A stretch of 64,000 bases of DNA from CAVXFB01 sp963760935 (GCA_963760935.1 CAVXFB010000006.1:1052337-1116336); one strand, 5' to 3'. Counted from the stretch's first letter, positions 19,493 to 30,366 are shown. Numbers and translations: made by a program. Notes: a model not told the origin generated them from the letters alone.

Positions 19493-20071
19493 TCAGTTGC
19501 GACTCACATCCTTATCGCCTTGCATAAACCCCGCCACGGCTTGCTCGATCAGTCGCGTGTGATCGTTGGCATCGAGCTTGGCGCGAACGATCTTTCCAGC
19601 CAATTCAACGGCCAGCGTGGCGCTCTGGCCAGCCAAGTCTTTAATGGCTGCTGCAGTGGCGGCGTCGATCTGCTTTAGCGCCCGCGCAAACTCGGCCTCG
19701 GCCTCGGCCTTCGACTTCTGGATCAACTCGCGGCCAGCGTGTTCGGCGTCGCGGCGACCTTGTTCGACGATGGCGTGAACTTCGTCCTGCGCGGCGGCCA
19801 GTTTGCGCTCGTAATCTTCGAGAATCTCCTTTGCCTTTTGGTTGGCAGCCTCGGCCTGAGCGATCTGGTCAGCCAAGTTGCGTTCCCGCTTGTCGAGCCC
19901 CGCAGCGATCGGTTTCCAAGCAAACTTACCAAGAATTGCCAGCAGGCAGAGGAAGACCACGGCTGTCCAGAGGGCCAAATCGCTCTTCCACTCCATAGGT
20001 TTGACCGTTCCGGTCCCCTCGGCGCCGGCCGCAACGAGAATCAAGGCAGAAGCAAGCTGAGATACGATCAT
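19493..20071 (-). CDS. atpF: ATP synthase F0 subunit b
   Basis: A 192-residue subunit b of the peripheral stalk. An N-terminal signal-like hydrophobic stretch precedes the real membrane helix (LALWTAVVFLCLLAILGKFA, about residues 32-51), then a long charged helix of Ala, Glu, Lys and Gln residues forms the dimeric stalk. It starts at ATG 20071 and ends 12 bases before the atpH ATG. The extra N-terminal segment, with VAAGAEGTGTVKPMEW, resembles the planctomycete forms that carry a leader. Confidence 0.93.
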   Translation of the reverse strand: MIVSQLASALILVAAGAEGTGTVKPMEWKSDLALWTAVVFLCLLAILGKFAWKPIAAGLDKRERNLADQIAQAEAANQKAKEILEDYERKLAAAQDEVHAIVEQGRRDAEHAGRELIQKSKAEAEAEFARALKQIDAATAAAIKDLAGQSATLAVELAGKIVRAKLDANDHTRLIEQAVAGFMQGDKDVSRN

Positions 20072-20163
20072 GGTGCAAAGGCCCTACAAACGAAGTGGCG
20101 CAGCTCTTCTCATTGTGCAAATCATTCAGGCACAGCCACGGACGGCCGTGCTGAACAGAACGA

Positions 20164-21356
<1,193 letters not shown>

Positions 21357-21364
<8 letters not shown>

Positions 21365-21815
21365 GAGTCTTCCAATCTTCCGCTTTTGAGCTGCCTGACT
21401 GCCGCTTACGCAATATTCTCACGGGCAGCGACATCGGTACTTCGACGGCCAACGCCAGCAGATAGAATCCCACAAGATAATAGACGAACCCGCCATCTAC
21501 CAGCCCCTGGCCCCGAAGGCGGATGACCAATGCCAACATTAGAGGTATCCCCGTCCGAACCGCCATTGGCAGCAAAATGCCAGTGCTGCCGTACTGGGGA
21601 TCCGAAAGCGACCGGCTCAGAATGAGCGCCGCAGTGGCTGAGACAAAACACGTCCCTGCGGCCATAGACGCCGCAACCACGCCCACCCAACCCTGAATGC
21701 CAATAGCTACGAATATCGCAACCGCGTACGCCCCTCCAATCGTTATGGCCAACACCGAAACTTGAACCGTCAGACTGCGGCGCGGCAGCGTTGTTATCCA
21801 TCGTCGGACGTTCAT
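21357..21815 (-). CDS. ATP synthase I-like protein (AtpI-type membrane protein)
   Basis: A 152-residue protein with four hydrophobic segments, at the place of atpI in the operon, between atpZ and atpB. AtpI-type proteins help assemble the c-ring or bring Mg2+ to it. The sequence is poorly conserved (SLTVQVSVLAITIGGAYAVA, GILLPMAVRTGIPLMLALVI), so the call rests mainly on position, size and topology. It starts at ATG 21815, overlapping the atpZ stop by four bases (ATGA). Confidence 0.7.
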
Positions 21816-22087
21816 GGTTTTGGCTTATCGGGACGGCCTGGGGTGTCGGTATGGTGGCGCACACCTGATAGAGTGTGAACCATCCGCATCAACGTCCAAA
21901 TCCCGGACGTGCCACCCAGAACGCCCCCGAGGATCGCAAATAGCCCCCTCGTTCCAAGCCGCGAATCTGCCCAGGCGCCAATCAAGATGGGGATGACCAT
22001 TTCGGCGGCAACGGTCATGGCGCTCGTTGCCCAGTCGGCCGCTCGGGCCACTAGAGAACGATCGTCGGGTATGTCGTCACGGCTCAT
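21812..22087 (-). CDS. AtpZ/AtpI family F0F1 ATPase accessory protein
   Basis: A 91-residue protein with two membrane segments (AAEMVIPILIGAWADSRLGT and GLFAILGGVLGGTSGIWTLM), the pattern of the short AtpZ/AtpI family that leads atp operons. Members may form a Mg2+/Ca2+ channel with AtpI or assist ring assembly. The start ATG 22087 is the first gene after the predicted promoter, and it overlaps the next gene by four bases. Confidence 0.8.
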   Translation of the reverse strand: MSRDDIPDDRSLVARAADWATSAMTVAAEMVIPILIGAWADSRLGTRGLFAILGGVLGGTSGIWTLMRMVHTLSGVRHHTDTPGRPDKPKP

Positions 22088-22122
22088 GTCGAAGCCGCTG
22101 ACCGTTGGCTACGAAATTACCC

Positions 22123-22151
22123 AATTTACTGACGACGCTGCGATGTGTCAA
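22123..22151 (-). promoter_or_regulatory. strong sigma70-type promoter of the atp operon
   Basis: On the minus strand a consensus TTGACA (22151-22146), exactly 17 bases, then TAAATT (22128-22123). The start point would be near 22116, giving a leader of about 30 bases before atpZ. Between this site and 22447 nothing else was recognised. Confidence 0.6.
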
Positions 22152-22447
22152 CGGCTGGAAGCGCAACCGCATTACATGAAACGACTTGGAACCGATGAAT
22201 TAGCCACATGGACAGCGCCGTAATGTTGCCGCTCTACGTCCGACGCCCTGTGAGCATTCCGCGAGAATGTCGCGCGCTATCGCGATGATCTACCACCGTA
22301 GGGGCTTCCCCGGCCGGTGTACGCATCCTATGATTCTGCGTGTTGACGTCGTTTTTCGTGAAATGGTGAACGTCGCAAGGCCTTCCATCGTATAGGGATA
22401 GATGCGGATGCCAGCAGGGCGCGTTTGCGGCCCGATGAATCAGATCG

Positions 22448-22476
22448 TTGCGTAACTGACTCAGTTTCGGTATAAT
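22448..22476 (+). promoter_or_regulatory. strong sigma70-type promoter of the DUF4912 operon
   Basis: TTGCGT (22448-22453), exactly 17 bases, then a consensus TATAAT (22471-22476). It would start transcription near 22483, leaving a leader of about 105 bases before ATG 22588. Confidence 0.6.
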
Positions 22477-22587
22477 GCAAAATAACAGTGCTTCCTGCCT
22501 TGCCCAGTGTAAAGCTGGGTGCCTGCCCATGGTGGGACGTGAACTCTAGCGGCCACGGACTGCCGCCCTAGCCAGTGGAGCTGCGTA

Positions 22588-23665
22588 ATGACGGCATCGG
22601 ATCTTAAGAGTCGAACTGTCAGGGACTTAGCCGTGATGGCCCGGAAGAAGAAGGTTCCGGGCTGGCACGCCATGAAGAAGGACGAACTGGTCAAGGCTTT
22701 GCTGCGCAGAGTTCGGGCAGAGGGTCGCCGCCGCGCGGCCACCAACGGCCATAATACATCGCCTTCCAGTCACAAGTCACCGCAAAGTCTGGAACAGTTG
22801 AAAGTCAAGACGGCTGAGGCCAAGGACTTGACCTTCCGCCCCGTAGTCGACACGGAGTCACACGCCAAGGACCGGCTTGTTGTCATGGGTGCGCGACCCC
22901 TACTGGCTCCACGCCTACTGGGAACTGAGCCGCAAGAGTATCGAGCGAGCGAAGGCAGCCCTGGGCCAGTATTGGCACGAAGCCCACCCAGTGTTGCGGG
23001 TCTGTGAGGTTGTTCGCGACGGCACCACCAGTTCCAGCAGGAAACCCATTCGGGATGTTAGAATCCACGGTGGTGTGAATAACTGGTACATCGACGTGCA
23101 AAATCCACCGAAAAGCTACCAACTCGACATCGGATATTTGGCTTCGGGAGGTCGGTTCTACTCGGTCGGACGTAGCAACGTCGTGAGCACTCCGCCGGCC
23201 GCTGCCGGCGATGCCTTCGACAAGAACTGGGCCGATGTAGCGAAGAATTTTGACCGCGTGTTCGCCCTCAGCGGCGGCTACAGCGAGCCGGAAACCAATG
23301 GGGAACTCAAGGAAGTGCTTGAGGAACGGCTTCACCGACCGATCGGCAGCCCCATCATTGCGCAATTCGGGGTGGGGGCATCCGGAACGCATCAGGTTAA
23401 TGGCCCGGGGTTTGAGTTCGAGGTCGATACCGAGTTGATCGTCCATGGCGTGACCCAACCCGATGCGCGGGTAACCCTGCGTGGCGAACCGGTGAAAATC
23501 CGTAGCGACGGCACGTTCGCCGTCCGCTTCAACTTGCCGGACCGTCGTCACGTTTTGCCGATGGTGGCCAGCAGCCGCGATGGCGCGGAGCAGCGCACCA
23601 TTGTCCTGGCCGTGGACCGCAATACCAAGGTCATGGAACCAGTCACCCGTGAACCGGGCGATTAG
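22588..23665 (+). CDS. Rho-N and DUF4912 domain protein, frame broken by one extra G
   Basis: About 358 residues. Residues 1-50 form a Rho-N/SAP-like module (LKSRTVRDLAVMARKKKVPG, then WHAMKKDELVKALLRRVRAE) that may bind nucleic acid. Then DUF4912 follows: VRDPYWLHAYWELSRKSIER, NNWYIDVQNPPKSYQLDIGY and FYSVGRSNVVSTP. The C-terminus adds a beta-rich region (GVTQPDARVTLRGEPVKIR) that resembles an Ig-like or glucodextranase-like domain. The frame changes at 22886-22888, where GGG should be GG. DUF4912 has no known function. It starts at ATG 22588 after GTGGAG. Confidence 0.8.
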
Positions 23666-23836
23666 TGGCGCGACAGCCGGTCGTTGACAGGTGGGGTGAC
23701 ATCACTGTCTGGCAACCGGTGGCAAGCAGGCCTGCGTCGGCACTGGTTTGGCGCGGGGGGCCATACCGCCGCAGGCAAAGCACAGCCAGCCGTGCCCGGT
23801 CTAAACAAAGCCCATCATCTTGCGTACAATGCCGGC

Positions 23837-24634
23837 ATGTCCAACGACCTGTCGCGATACCTTAACCAGTGGAAGTTCGACTCCGAGACCTTTATGGTCC
23901 GAATCGTCCCGGGCGATGATGGGCGCAGCAAGATCCAGTTGCGCGTCGACTTGGGCATACTCCAAATGGAGATGGAGGGCCGGCCCGATGGCGTGCGGCC
24001 GGATGGATTTGAGTCGTGGCTGGACTTTTACGAATATCGCCAGCAAGCTAGCGACGAGTCGGACCCCGATGCCGCACCTTTCTCGCTTTCGGAGGAGGAC
24101 TGCATTCGCCTATGGCGTGAAGCGATGCAATACTATCATCGCTACTTGGGCCTCTGGCACCTGGAACTGTACGAATCGTGCGCTCGCGACACCGCACGGA
24201 ACCTGCGCTTGTTCACCTTCGTGCACACGTACGCTCAAGATGATCGCCACAAGCGGCAATTTGATCAGTGGCGTCCGTATGTGCTAATGATGCACACCAG
24301 GGCGGTGGCCACTCCCATCGTACAGCAAGGGCTGTACGATGATGCACTCCGCGTGGTCGATGCTGGGATTGACGACATCCGTGAGTTTCTGGACGAGTAC
24401 GACCAGATTGAGCGAGCCGACGAGTGCATGGAATTGAGGAGCCTCGAACGATGGCGGGAGGAGATTCTTCTTAAGGAGCATCAGGCGGCGGAAGCCCGCC
24501 CGAAAAGCGCCGCCGATATCCTTCGACGGCAGCTTGAAGCAGCGATTGCTGCCGAAAAGTTCGAAGAGGCGGCTCGTCTTCGCGACCAAATCCGCAGCGT
24601 CGGAGGCGAAGCTAATAGGACGGGGCAGAGTTAG
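23837..24634 (+). CDS. UVR-motif protein of unknown function
   Basis: A 265-residue soluble protein. The C-terminus is a UvrB/UvrC interaction motif (RRQLEAAIAAEKFEEAARLR followed by DQIRSV, about residues 228-252). The rest is helical and acidic, with a conserved-looking HRYLGLWHLELYESCARDTA in the middle. The UVR motif binds partners in nucleotide excision repair and in McsA-type stress proteins, but this is neither UvrB nor UvrC. ATG 23837 is chosen because the upstream 51 codons look non-coding. It precedes a transglutaminase-like gene in a likely operon. Confidence 0.72.
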   Translation: MSNDLSRYLNQWKFDSETFMVRIVPGDDGRSKIQLRVDLGILQMEMEGRPDGVRPDGFESWLDFYEYRQQASDESDPDAAPFSLSEEDCIRLWREAMQYYHRYLGLWHLELYESCARDTARNLRLFTFVHTYAQDDRHKRQFDQWRPYVLMMHTRAVATPIVQQGLYDDALRVVDAGIDDIREFLDEYDQIERADECMELRSLERWREEILLKEHQAAEARPKSAADILRRQLEAAIAAEKFEEAARLRDQIRSVGGEANRTGQS

Positions 24635-24679
24635 GCAATCGATACGGAGCGACTCCTACGGCGGAAGAATACGCAGATT

Positions 24680-25261
24680 ATGCAACGGTACCTGGAAACG
24701 AGCGAGTACATTGACTGGGGGCATCCTGCAGTGCGCGATAAGGCCGCGAACCTCGCTGTAGGCGCGGTCGATGAGATGGCGATAGTGAGGAATTGCTTTC
24801 AGTTTGTCCGAGATGAGATTCACCATAGCTGGGATCTTCGATTGAACCCGGTTACCAGTAAGGCGTCGGATGTTTTGCGGCACGGAACGGGGTATTGCTA
24901 CGCCAAAAGTCATTTGTTGGCAGCGCTACTCTGCGCAAACGGTATCCCCGCCGGTTTGTGTTACCAACGCCTGAAAGTGGAACCAGACGGCTCGCGTTAC
25001 AGCCTTCATGGCTTGAACGCCGTGTATCTGAAGCAGCAGGGATGGTATCGCGTCGATGTGCGCGGGAACAAAGATGGCGTTCAGGCCGATTTCGAGCCGC
25101 CAAACGAGAAACTGGCCTTCTCAATCGCAGACCCAGGCGAGGCGGACCTTCCCGAAATTTGGGCCGAACCTATCAACACGGTGGTCCAGATCCTTCGAGA
25201 CAGCATGACCATTGAGGACGTCTATCGGAACTTGCCGGACGTCGAACTACTTTCCTCTTAG
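24680..25261 (+). CDS. transglutaminase-like cysteine protease-fold protein
   Basis: A 193-residue protein of the transglutaminase-like superfamily. The catalytic Cys lies in GTGYCYAKSHLLAALLCANG, His in LHGLNAVYL and Asp in WYRVDVRGNK, giving the Cys-His-Asp triad in order. Small stand-alone members of this group are often predicted amidases or peptidases. No signal peptide is seen, so it is probably cytoplasmic. It lies 45 bases after the UVR-motif gene and 12 before ribF. Confidence 0.82.
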   Translation: MQRYLETSEYIDWGHPAVRDKAANLAVGAVDEMAIVRNCFQFVRDEIHHSWDLRLNPVTSKASDVLRHGTGYCYAKSHLLAALLCANGIPAGLCYQRLKVEPDGSRYSLHGLNAVYLKQQGWYRVDVRGNKDGVQADFEPPNEKLAFSIADPGEADLPEIWAEPINTVVQILRDSMTIEDVYRNLPDVELLSS

Positions 25262-25273
25262 CTATCAACGGCT

Positions 25274-26298
25274 GTGCAACTCCTTCGCACCCTAGACGAT
25301 TTTCCTGAAACGCTCCGCGGTGGCGCTGTATCGATCGGCAATTTCGACGGCGTGCATCTTGGCCATGCGCGATTGGTGGAGCGGCTGCGGACGATGGCGT
25401 GCCAGGTTGGCGGGCCTGCTGTGGTGTTCACGTTCGATCCGCCGCCGGTGCGGCTGCTACGCCCCGAAGCGGCACCCGAGCCGCTGCTTTGGATCGAACG
25501 AAAGATCGAGATCCTCACGGAATTGGGGGTCGACGCCGTCCTCGTTTATCCAACGAATAGGGCTCTCCTCGAACTGGACGCCCGCGCTTTCTTCGACCAA
25601 ATCGTGCGCGGACGTCTGGGAGCGCGGGCGATGGTCGAGGGCCCCAATTTCTTTTTCGGGCACAATCGTTCGGGAAACGTCGAGGTCCTTCGCCGACTTT
25701 GTTCAGACCGCGGATGCCCTTTGAAGTCGTCGAGCCAACGGAAATGGCGGGACAGATTGTCTCCAGCTCACGGATTCGGGCGGCAGTGCTGGCCGGACAG
25801 GTCGACGCGGCTCGGACAATGCTTGGCCGACCCTACCGGATTCGAGGAGTAGTTGTTCGCGGCGCCGGCCGAGGGGCGCGGCTCGGCTATCCGACGGCCA
25901 ACGTTGGATCAATCGATACGCTCCTGCCCGCCGTAGGGATTTACGCGGCGCGAGCGAGAACCGAAGGCGATTGGCATCCGGCCGCCGTCAGTTTGGGGCC
26001 AAATCCGACCTTCGACGAAGGGGGATTGAAAGTCGAAGCGTATCTGATCGATTTCAAGGACATGATTTACGGCCGATCGATCGAGGTTGACTTTCTGGCC
26101 CCGTTAAGAGAGATTAGACGCTTCGACTCGGTCGAGGCCCTGGTGGAACAAATGGCCCGCGACGTGGCCCAGACGTTGGAAATCGTCGGCAGCTTCGGGC
26201 AGGGCGACGGGACTCCGGTGGCGGGTGCATTGCCGGTCCGCGGCATGCGTGAACAGTTCAGAGACGAATCGGCAGTCGACTGCCGCCAAGGACAATGA
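25274..26298 (+). CDS. ribF: bifunctional riboflavin kinase/FAD synthetase, frame broken by one missing base
   Basis: RibF makes FMN then FAD from riboflavin and ATP. The N-terminal FAD synthetase part has SIGNFDGVHLGHARLVERLR and VVFTFDPPPVRLL, and the second half has the riboflavin kinase part: GYPTANVGSIDTLLPAVGIY and NPTFDEGGLKVEAYLIDF. The frame shifts at about 25712, where CGCGG-ATG lacks one base; restoring it joins LCSDRG to MPFEVVEPTEM and gives 341 residues. The start is GTG 25274. It overlaps nrnA by four bases (ATGA). It is an essential gene, so an assembly error is likely. Confidence 0.9.
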
Positions 26299-27365
26299 TG
26301 ATACCGTGGTCCCGCTTTGCCGACATCGTAAAGACTCACCAGCGATTCCTGCTGACGACCCACATTCGTCCGGATGGCGACGCCCTTGGCAGTGAACTTG
26401 CCATGGCAGCCATATTGGAGGTGCTTGGCAAGGACGTGCAGATCTGTAACGCCTTTTCCGTGCCACCGAATCTGCGATTCCTCGATCCGTCGCATAAGGT
26501 GAAGCAGCTTCGGGCCGACTCGGCTAGCCAGGCGCTCGATGATCGCCAGGTGCTCATCATCCTGGATACCACGGCGTGGGCCCAACTCGGGGCAATGACC
26601 GACGTGGTGAAAAAGACGAGGGCTCTTAAGGTCGTCATCGATCACCATGTAAGTGAGGACGATCTTGGAGCAGAGTTGTTCAAAGATACTAGCGCAGAGG
26701 CCGCCGGGCGCTTGGTCGTCGAAGCGGCCGATGCACTTGGCGTGCCGTTGACGCCCACGATCGCCGAGCCGGCGTTCGTCGCACTGGCCACCGATACCGG
26801 TTGGTTTCGTTTCGCATCGGCAAAGGCCGATACCCTGCGGCTTGCCGCACGATTAGTCGAGGCCGGCGCCGTACCACACACAATCTACAAGAACCTGTAT
26901 GAGACGGACACTCATGCGAGGTTGCAACTGATTGGTCAGGCGTTTGCCCATACGAATATCGAGTTGGATGGCCGCCTGATCTATACTTGGCTTACGCAGG
27001 CCGACTTCTTTGCCACCGGCGCCTTGCCGTCCGATAGCGAAGACGTCATTAACATGACGTTGGCGGTCGGTGGTACCCAAGTTGCGGTCATACTGGTCGA
27101 GCAGCCCACCGGCGGCTTCAAGGTAAGTTTTCGCAGCCGCTGCGACGTTGATTGCAGCGCGGTCGCCGAGACATTCGGCGGAGGCGGACACAAGGCAGCC
27201 GCCGGGGCATTTCTCGATGAGCCGCTCGCCTCGGCACGCGAAAAAGTTCTTCAGGCGGTTCGCGCGGCGATGAAAGCCTCGCCGACTTGCATGTCCGGAA
27301 GCAATGGTGCGGCTGGTCAGCAGAAGGCCAAAAGAATTGCTGACCAGTGCGGGCCGCAAATGTGA
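26295..27365 (+). CDS. nrnA: DHH family phosphoesterase, NrnA-like oligoribonuclease/pAp phosphatase
   Basis: A 356-residue DHH/DHHA1 protein. HIRPDGDALGSE (His23, Asp27, Asp29) and VIDHHV are the metal-binding motifs, and GGGGHKAAAGAFL near residue 297 is the DHHA1 substrate-binding loop. NrnA degrades very short RNAs (nanoRNA) to mononucleotides and dephosphorylates pAp. The ATG at 26295 overlaps the ribF stop, so the genes are coupled; ATG 26298 is equally possible. After its stop the next 238 bases contain nothing recognised. Confidence 0.88.
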   Translation: MMIPWSRFADIVKTHQRFLLTTHIRPDGDALGSELAMAAILEVLGKDVQICNAFSVPPNLRFLDPSHKVKQLRADSASQALDDRQVLIILDTTAWAQLGAMTDVVKKTRALKVVIDHHVSEDDLGAELFKDTSAEAAGRLVVEAADALGVPLTPTIAEPAFVALATDTGWFRFASAKADTLRLAARLVEAGAVPHTIYKNLYETDTHARLQLIGQAFAHTNIELDGRLIYTWLTQADFFATGALPSDSEDVINMTLAVGGTQVAVILVEQPTGGFKVSFRSRCDVDCSAVAETFGGGGHKAAAGAFLDEPLASAREKVLQAVRAAMKASPTCMSGSNGAAGQQKAKRIADQCGPQM

Positions 27366-27603
27366 GCGTTGCAGGCGAGCCCAGCGCCGCTGCAATGTGC
27401 AACGCATCTTTCATTCGTTGCAGCCGCTCCGGTGGTGCACATATTGCAGAAACTATTGCCGCATAAGAGCTAACGATTTTAGCCGCGAACGCAAGTCCAT
27501 GCAGCTCTCTTGGGTGATGTGTTGCACGCAACAGAGTGTTGCGTCGCTACTACGCAGTTTTATTGGTACCGTGGTTGATTATGGAACAGTTCCGACGTTT
27601 TTT

Positions 27604-28175
27604 CCCGGGAAACCAGGCTCGTTCCGCGAGCCGTCGTTCCATTATCAGTGCAGGACTCAATAAGACATCACGCACGGCGAGCAATCAATGCCCGTCAAGC
27701 GACAATGCGACATGAGCGAAGTCGCCATTTCTGTTTTTTTGTCACGAAGACGCGGAAGCGGGAAATCGCGAAATAGAGCCTGGATCTTCCAACTTTTCGC
27801 CGTGGCGAAGTTCCACATTTTCAAAGAGCGCCCGGCGTGCCCTGGGGCAGTACCGTAATATGTCCGAATATGTACGCGCAGGCATTGGTGCGACATGTTT
27901 CGGCAGTCGATATTCTCGGTCCATAGTTGTCGGCATTCAAGATCAAGAATTGGCCACTCCCCAATCAAGTCGAAGGTCACGCATCGAGATTGAAGCCGTA
28001 GCGGGATACGAAAGAAAGCGAGCTGCGGTCGGCGGGTGGCTTGTAGGCCGGCAAAGCAAGACATATGATTGACTGGAAGGCGATAGGCCGTGGAATGAAG
28101 GTAAGGCGATGGCCGACCTGGCTCACGTCCGGACGCCGCTGGAGTTGGAGTTATGTATGCTGTCACCGGAACTCC
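27604..28175 (+). repeat. 572-bp direct repeat unit, copy 1
   Basis: Nearly identical to 30372-30942: one single-base length difference and scattered substitutions. It starts at CCCGGGAAACC and ends exactly with a REP of family 2. Open frames inside it have no family resemblance and differ between copies, so it looks non-coding. Near the start it carries a GGCTCG/CGAGCC hairpin. Confidence 0.85.
28150..28175 (+). repeat. REP family 2, copy D
   Basis: Begins GTTATGTATGCTGTCACCGG and ends GGAACTCC. It is the right edge of the 572-bp unit. Related copies lie at 30917, 30951, 32157 (inverted) and 32885. Confidence 0.7.
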
Positions 28176-28179
28176 AAAA

Positions 28180-28214
28180 CAGTCAATATAAAGACTCCCG
28201 ACCCCTTTAGTCTT
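28180..28214 (+). repeat. REP family 1, copy A
   Basis: A 35-base element beginning CAGTCAATATAAAGACTCCC and continuing with GACCCCTTTAGTCTT. It is identical to copy C at 30332-30366 and inverted relative to copy B at 29611-29640. AAAGACT and AGTCTT at its ends make it partly palindromic. Confidence 0.75.
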
Positions 28215-28447
28215 CACTTAGGAGTCTAAAGCTGACGGTAACAATAGGCGGCAAGAGTGTACCAGTCACAATTGTGTCTACCAGCAACAAAGCTGAGATC
28301 ACCTACAGAACAAAAATGGACGGCGACACGCCTACGCATGGTACGTGGACTTTCCGCTATTATGTATGCGGTACGGTAAGGCGAGAGGACACCGGCCAAA
28401 TCATTCCGATGAACCTATTCGTGTTCACAGCATCAGGTTCATGGTAG
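28211..28447 (+). pseudogene. C-terminal remnant of an unknown protein
   Basis: The frame opens inside REP copy A with no start codon and runs 78 codons to a TAG at 28445-28447. The residues look like real protein (KLTVTIGGKSVPVTIVSTSN, then GTWTFRYYVCGTVRREDTG), with beta-strand character. The 5' part was probably lost when the REP or the 572-bp unit inserted. I cannot name the family. Confidence 0.35.
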
Positions 28448-28473
28448 GCTTCGTCGCGTCTGGGGAACGAGAA

Positions 28474-29613
28474 ATGAACGAACAACACTCATGCTCTTGG
28501 CGTGGCGCGAAGCGTACACGTCCGCCACAGGGGCGCGTTTCGCTTCGTACTCTAGCGTGGTTCACGTTGGCAATGGGCGTTGTCGTTGCGGGAACACTGG
28601 TCGTTTTGTACTATCCGTACTACCAACAGCACGCAATTGCACGGCGTTTTGAGGCTATCGGGGCGGAGGTCACTTGCGATCCGTGTCCTATATGGCCCTT
28701 ATCGCATCTCAGAACGGGCAGTTCTTGCGATGCTATCATATGGATCAATTTTGTTCCCGGATACTGGGGTTGCAACGACTTCAGACCAGTCAGTATTGCA
28801 CGGCGGCATGTGGACGCTGCCGACTTGGAGCTTCTGCGGTATTGCACAAATCTGCGCGGTCTTGAGTTGGGCGGAACGGATGTTGGCGACGATAGCTTGC
28901 GCACCATCCAACACCTGCGCACACTTGGAACGCTCGACTTGTCAGATACGTTGGTCACAGACCAATCACTCACATTCATCAGCGGTCTGAGTTCTCTGAA
29001 TACGTTGTCGTTGGCAAGAACCGCCGTTTCGGACGAAGGACTGGTACACCTGGAAAAGCTACCGTGGTTTCTGTTACTTAATCTGTCCGGGACCGCTGTT
29101 GGCGACAAAGGAGCAGAGCATCTGAGTCATATCCGTGCTGTAACTCAGCTCTCGCTGTCACACACAAGGGTAACGGACGACGGCCTACGCTATATTGGCA
29201 AGATGAAGCATCTAAATATGCTCTCGCTCAACTTCACTCCAATAACCGACAAGGGTGTGGAACATTTGGCGGACCTGGTGAACCTTGGCACGCTGTCGTT
29301 GGGCGGCACGAAGATTACAGATGCAGCGCTACACAGCCTTCGAGGTTTAGCAGAGTTGCAGACCCTGGAACTAGCCAAAACGCAAATCACGGACGCTGGT
29401 GTATCGCATCTGGTGGCATTGAAGTTGGGTGATCTTGGACTCTGCGACACGCGGGTGACGGATGGTGCTGTTGCGTATCTCGGCCAGATCAAGAGCCTAT
29501 GGTCACTAAACATCACGGGCACCAAAATCACAGGAGAAGGTGTCGAAAGGCTGCGAAAACTGCTCCCAAAGCTCACGCAACTCTTTTCGGACTATGAGCC
29601 AGCGAAGGAGTAA
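28474..29613 (+). CDS. membrane-anchored leucine-rich repeat protein
   Basis: A 379-residue protein. An N-terminal membrane segment (LAWFTLAMGVVVAGTLVVLY, about residues 27-46) precedes a Cys-containing linker and about eleven LRRs of the form LxxLxLxxTxVTDxGL, for example LGTLDLSDTLVTDQSLTFIS, LNMLSLNFTPITDKGVEHLA and LQTLELAKTQITDAGVSHLV. Such repeats are common in planctomycetes and mediate protein binding; no enzymatic domain is present. ATG 28474 is preferred over an upstream start because the frame before it lies in REP debris. The stop overlaps REP copy B. It looks like cargo between two 572-bp repeats. Confidence 0.75.
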   Translation: MNEQHSCSWRGAKRTRPPQGRVSLRTLAWFTLAMGVVVAGTLVVLYYPYYQQHAIARRFEAIGAEVTCDPCPIWPLSHLRTGSSCDAIIWINFVPGYWGCNDFRPVSIARRHVDAADLELLRYCTNLRGLELGGTDVGDDSLRTIQHLRTLGTLDLSDTLVTDQSLTFISGLSSLNTLSLARTAVSDEGLVHLEKLPWFLLLNLSGTAVGDKGAEHLSHIRAVTQLSLSHTRVTDDGLRYIGKMKHLNMLSLNFTPITDKGVEHLADLVNLGTLSLGGTKITDAALHSLRGLAELQTLELAKTQITDAGVSHLVALKLGDLGLCDTRVTDGAVAYLGQIKSLWSLNITGTKITGEGVERLRKLLPKLTQLFSDYEPAKE

Positions 29614-29640
29614 AGGGGTCGGGAGTCTTTATCTTGACAG
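29611..29640 (-). repeat. REP family 1, copy B (inverted)
   Basis: The reverse complement reads CTGTCAAGATAAAGACTCCC then GACCCCTTTA. It lies 28 bases before the first RAYT, in the opposite orientation to copy C behind that gene, so the transposase is bracketed by inverted REPs. Confidence 0.7.
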
Positions 29641-29668
29641 AATCGGAGGGAAATGGTAATTTCTGGTC

Positions 29669-30343
29669 ATGCCGCGACGCTTGCGAGTCTCAACGGGAGG
29701 GTATGCCTACCATGTGCTGAATCGATCTGTGGGGCGGATGCGTATCTTCGGCAAAGACCGGGATTTCGAGGCGTTCGAGGAGGTGATTGAGCAGGCGAAG
29801 GCCCGTTTACCGATGCGGGTCTTGGCATGGTGCGTGATGCACAATCATTGGCACTTTGTGCTTTGGCCGCGCGGCGATGGCGACTTATCGGAGTTCATGC
29901 GTTGGTTGACGGTGACGCACACGCAACGCTGGCACGCGGCGCATCGCACGGCAGGCACAGGCCCGCTGTACCAGGGGCGCTTCAAATCGTTTCCGATTCA
30001 AGAAGACGACCATTTATGGACGGTGCTGCGCTATGTGGAGCGAAATCCACTGCGGGCGAACATGGTCACCGAGGCGGATGCCTGGCGATGGTCGAGTCTT
30101 TGGCATCGCGTGCACCGCAATAAGGCCGGACTCTTGGACGCCGGGCCATTGACTTTGCCGCGTCGTTGGCTACAACACGTTCGGACACCGCAGACCGAAG
30201 CAGAGTTGGGGGCATTGCGGCGATCGGTGGTGCGAGGTTCTCCGTTTGGCGAGGCATCGTGGCAAGAGCAGACAGCGAAGCGACTGGGGCTGCAATCCAC
30301 ATTACGTCCGCGTGGTCGGCCGTGGCCAAAGCAGTCAATATAA
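29669..30343 (+). CDS. REP-associated tyrosine transposase (RAYT), first copy
   Basis: A 224-residue Y1 HUH-type transposase. The HUH motif is MHNHWHFVLWP (about residues 56-66), followed by LYQGRFKSFPIQ and YVERNPLRANMV, which carries the probable catalytic tyrosine, and a C-terminal GLQSTLRPRGRPWPK tail. RAYTs act on REP sequences as single-strand DNA hairpins. Its TAA stop lies inside REP copy C, and REP copy B precedes it in inverted orientation. The gene looks intact and may be active. Confidence 0.85.
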   Translation: MPRRLRVSTGGYAYHVLNRSVGRMRIFGKDRDFEAFEEVIEQAKARLPMRVLAWCVMHNHWHFVLWPRGDGDLSEFMRWLTVTHTQRWHAAHRTAGTGPLYQGRFKSFPIQEDDHLWTVLRYVERNPLRANMVTEADAWRWSSLWHRVHRNKAGLLDAGPLTLPRRWLQHVRTPQTEAELGALRRSVVRGSPFGEASWQEQTAKRLGLQSTLRPRGRPWPKQSI

Positions 30344-30366
30344 AGACTCCCGACCCCTTTAGTCTT
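30332..30366 (+). repeat. REP family 1, copy C
   Basis: Identical over 35 bases to copy A and inverted to copy B. It contains the RAYT stop codon (ATATAA), and only five bases separate it from the second 572-bp unit. Confidence 0.75.

Noticed and set aside
27657..28217. A 186-codon minus-strand frame inside the 572-bp repeat
   Set aside because: The second copy of the repeat breaks this frame, and the composition is not protein-like.
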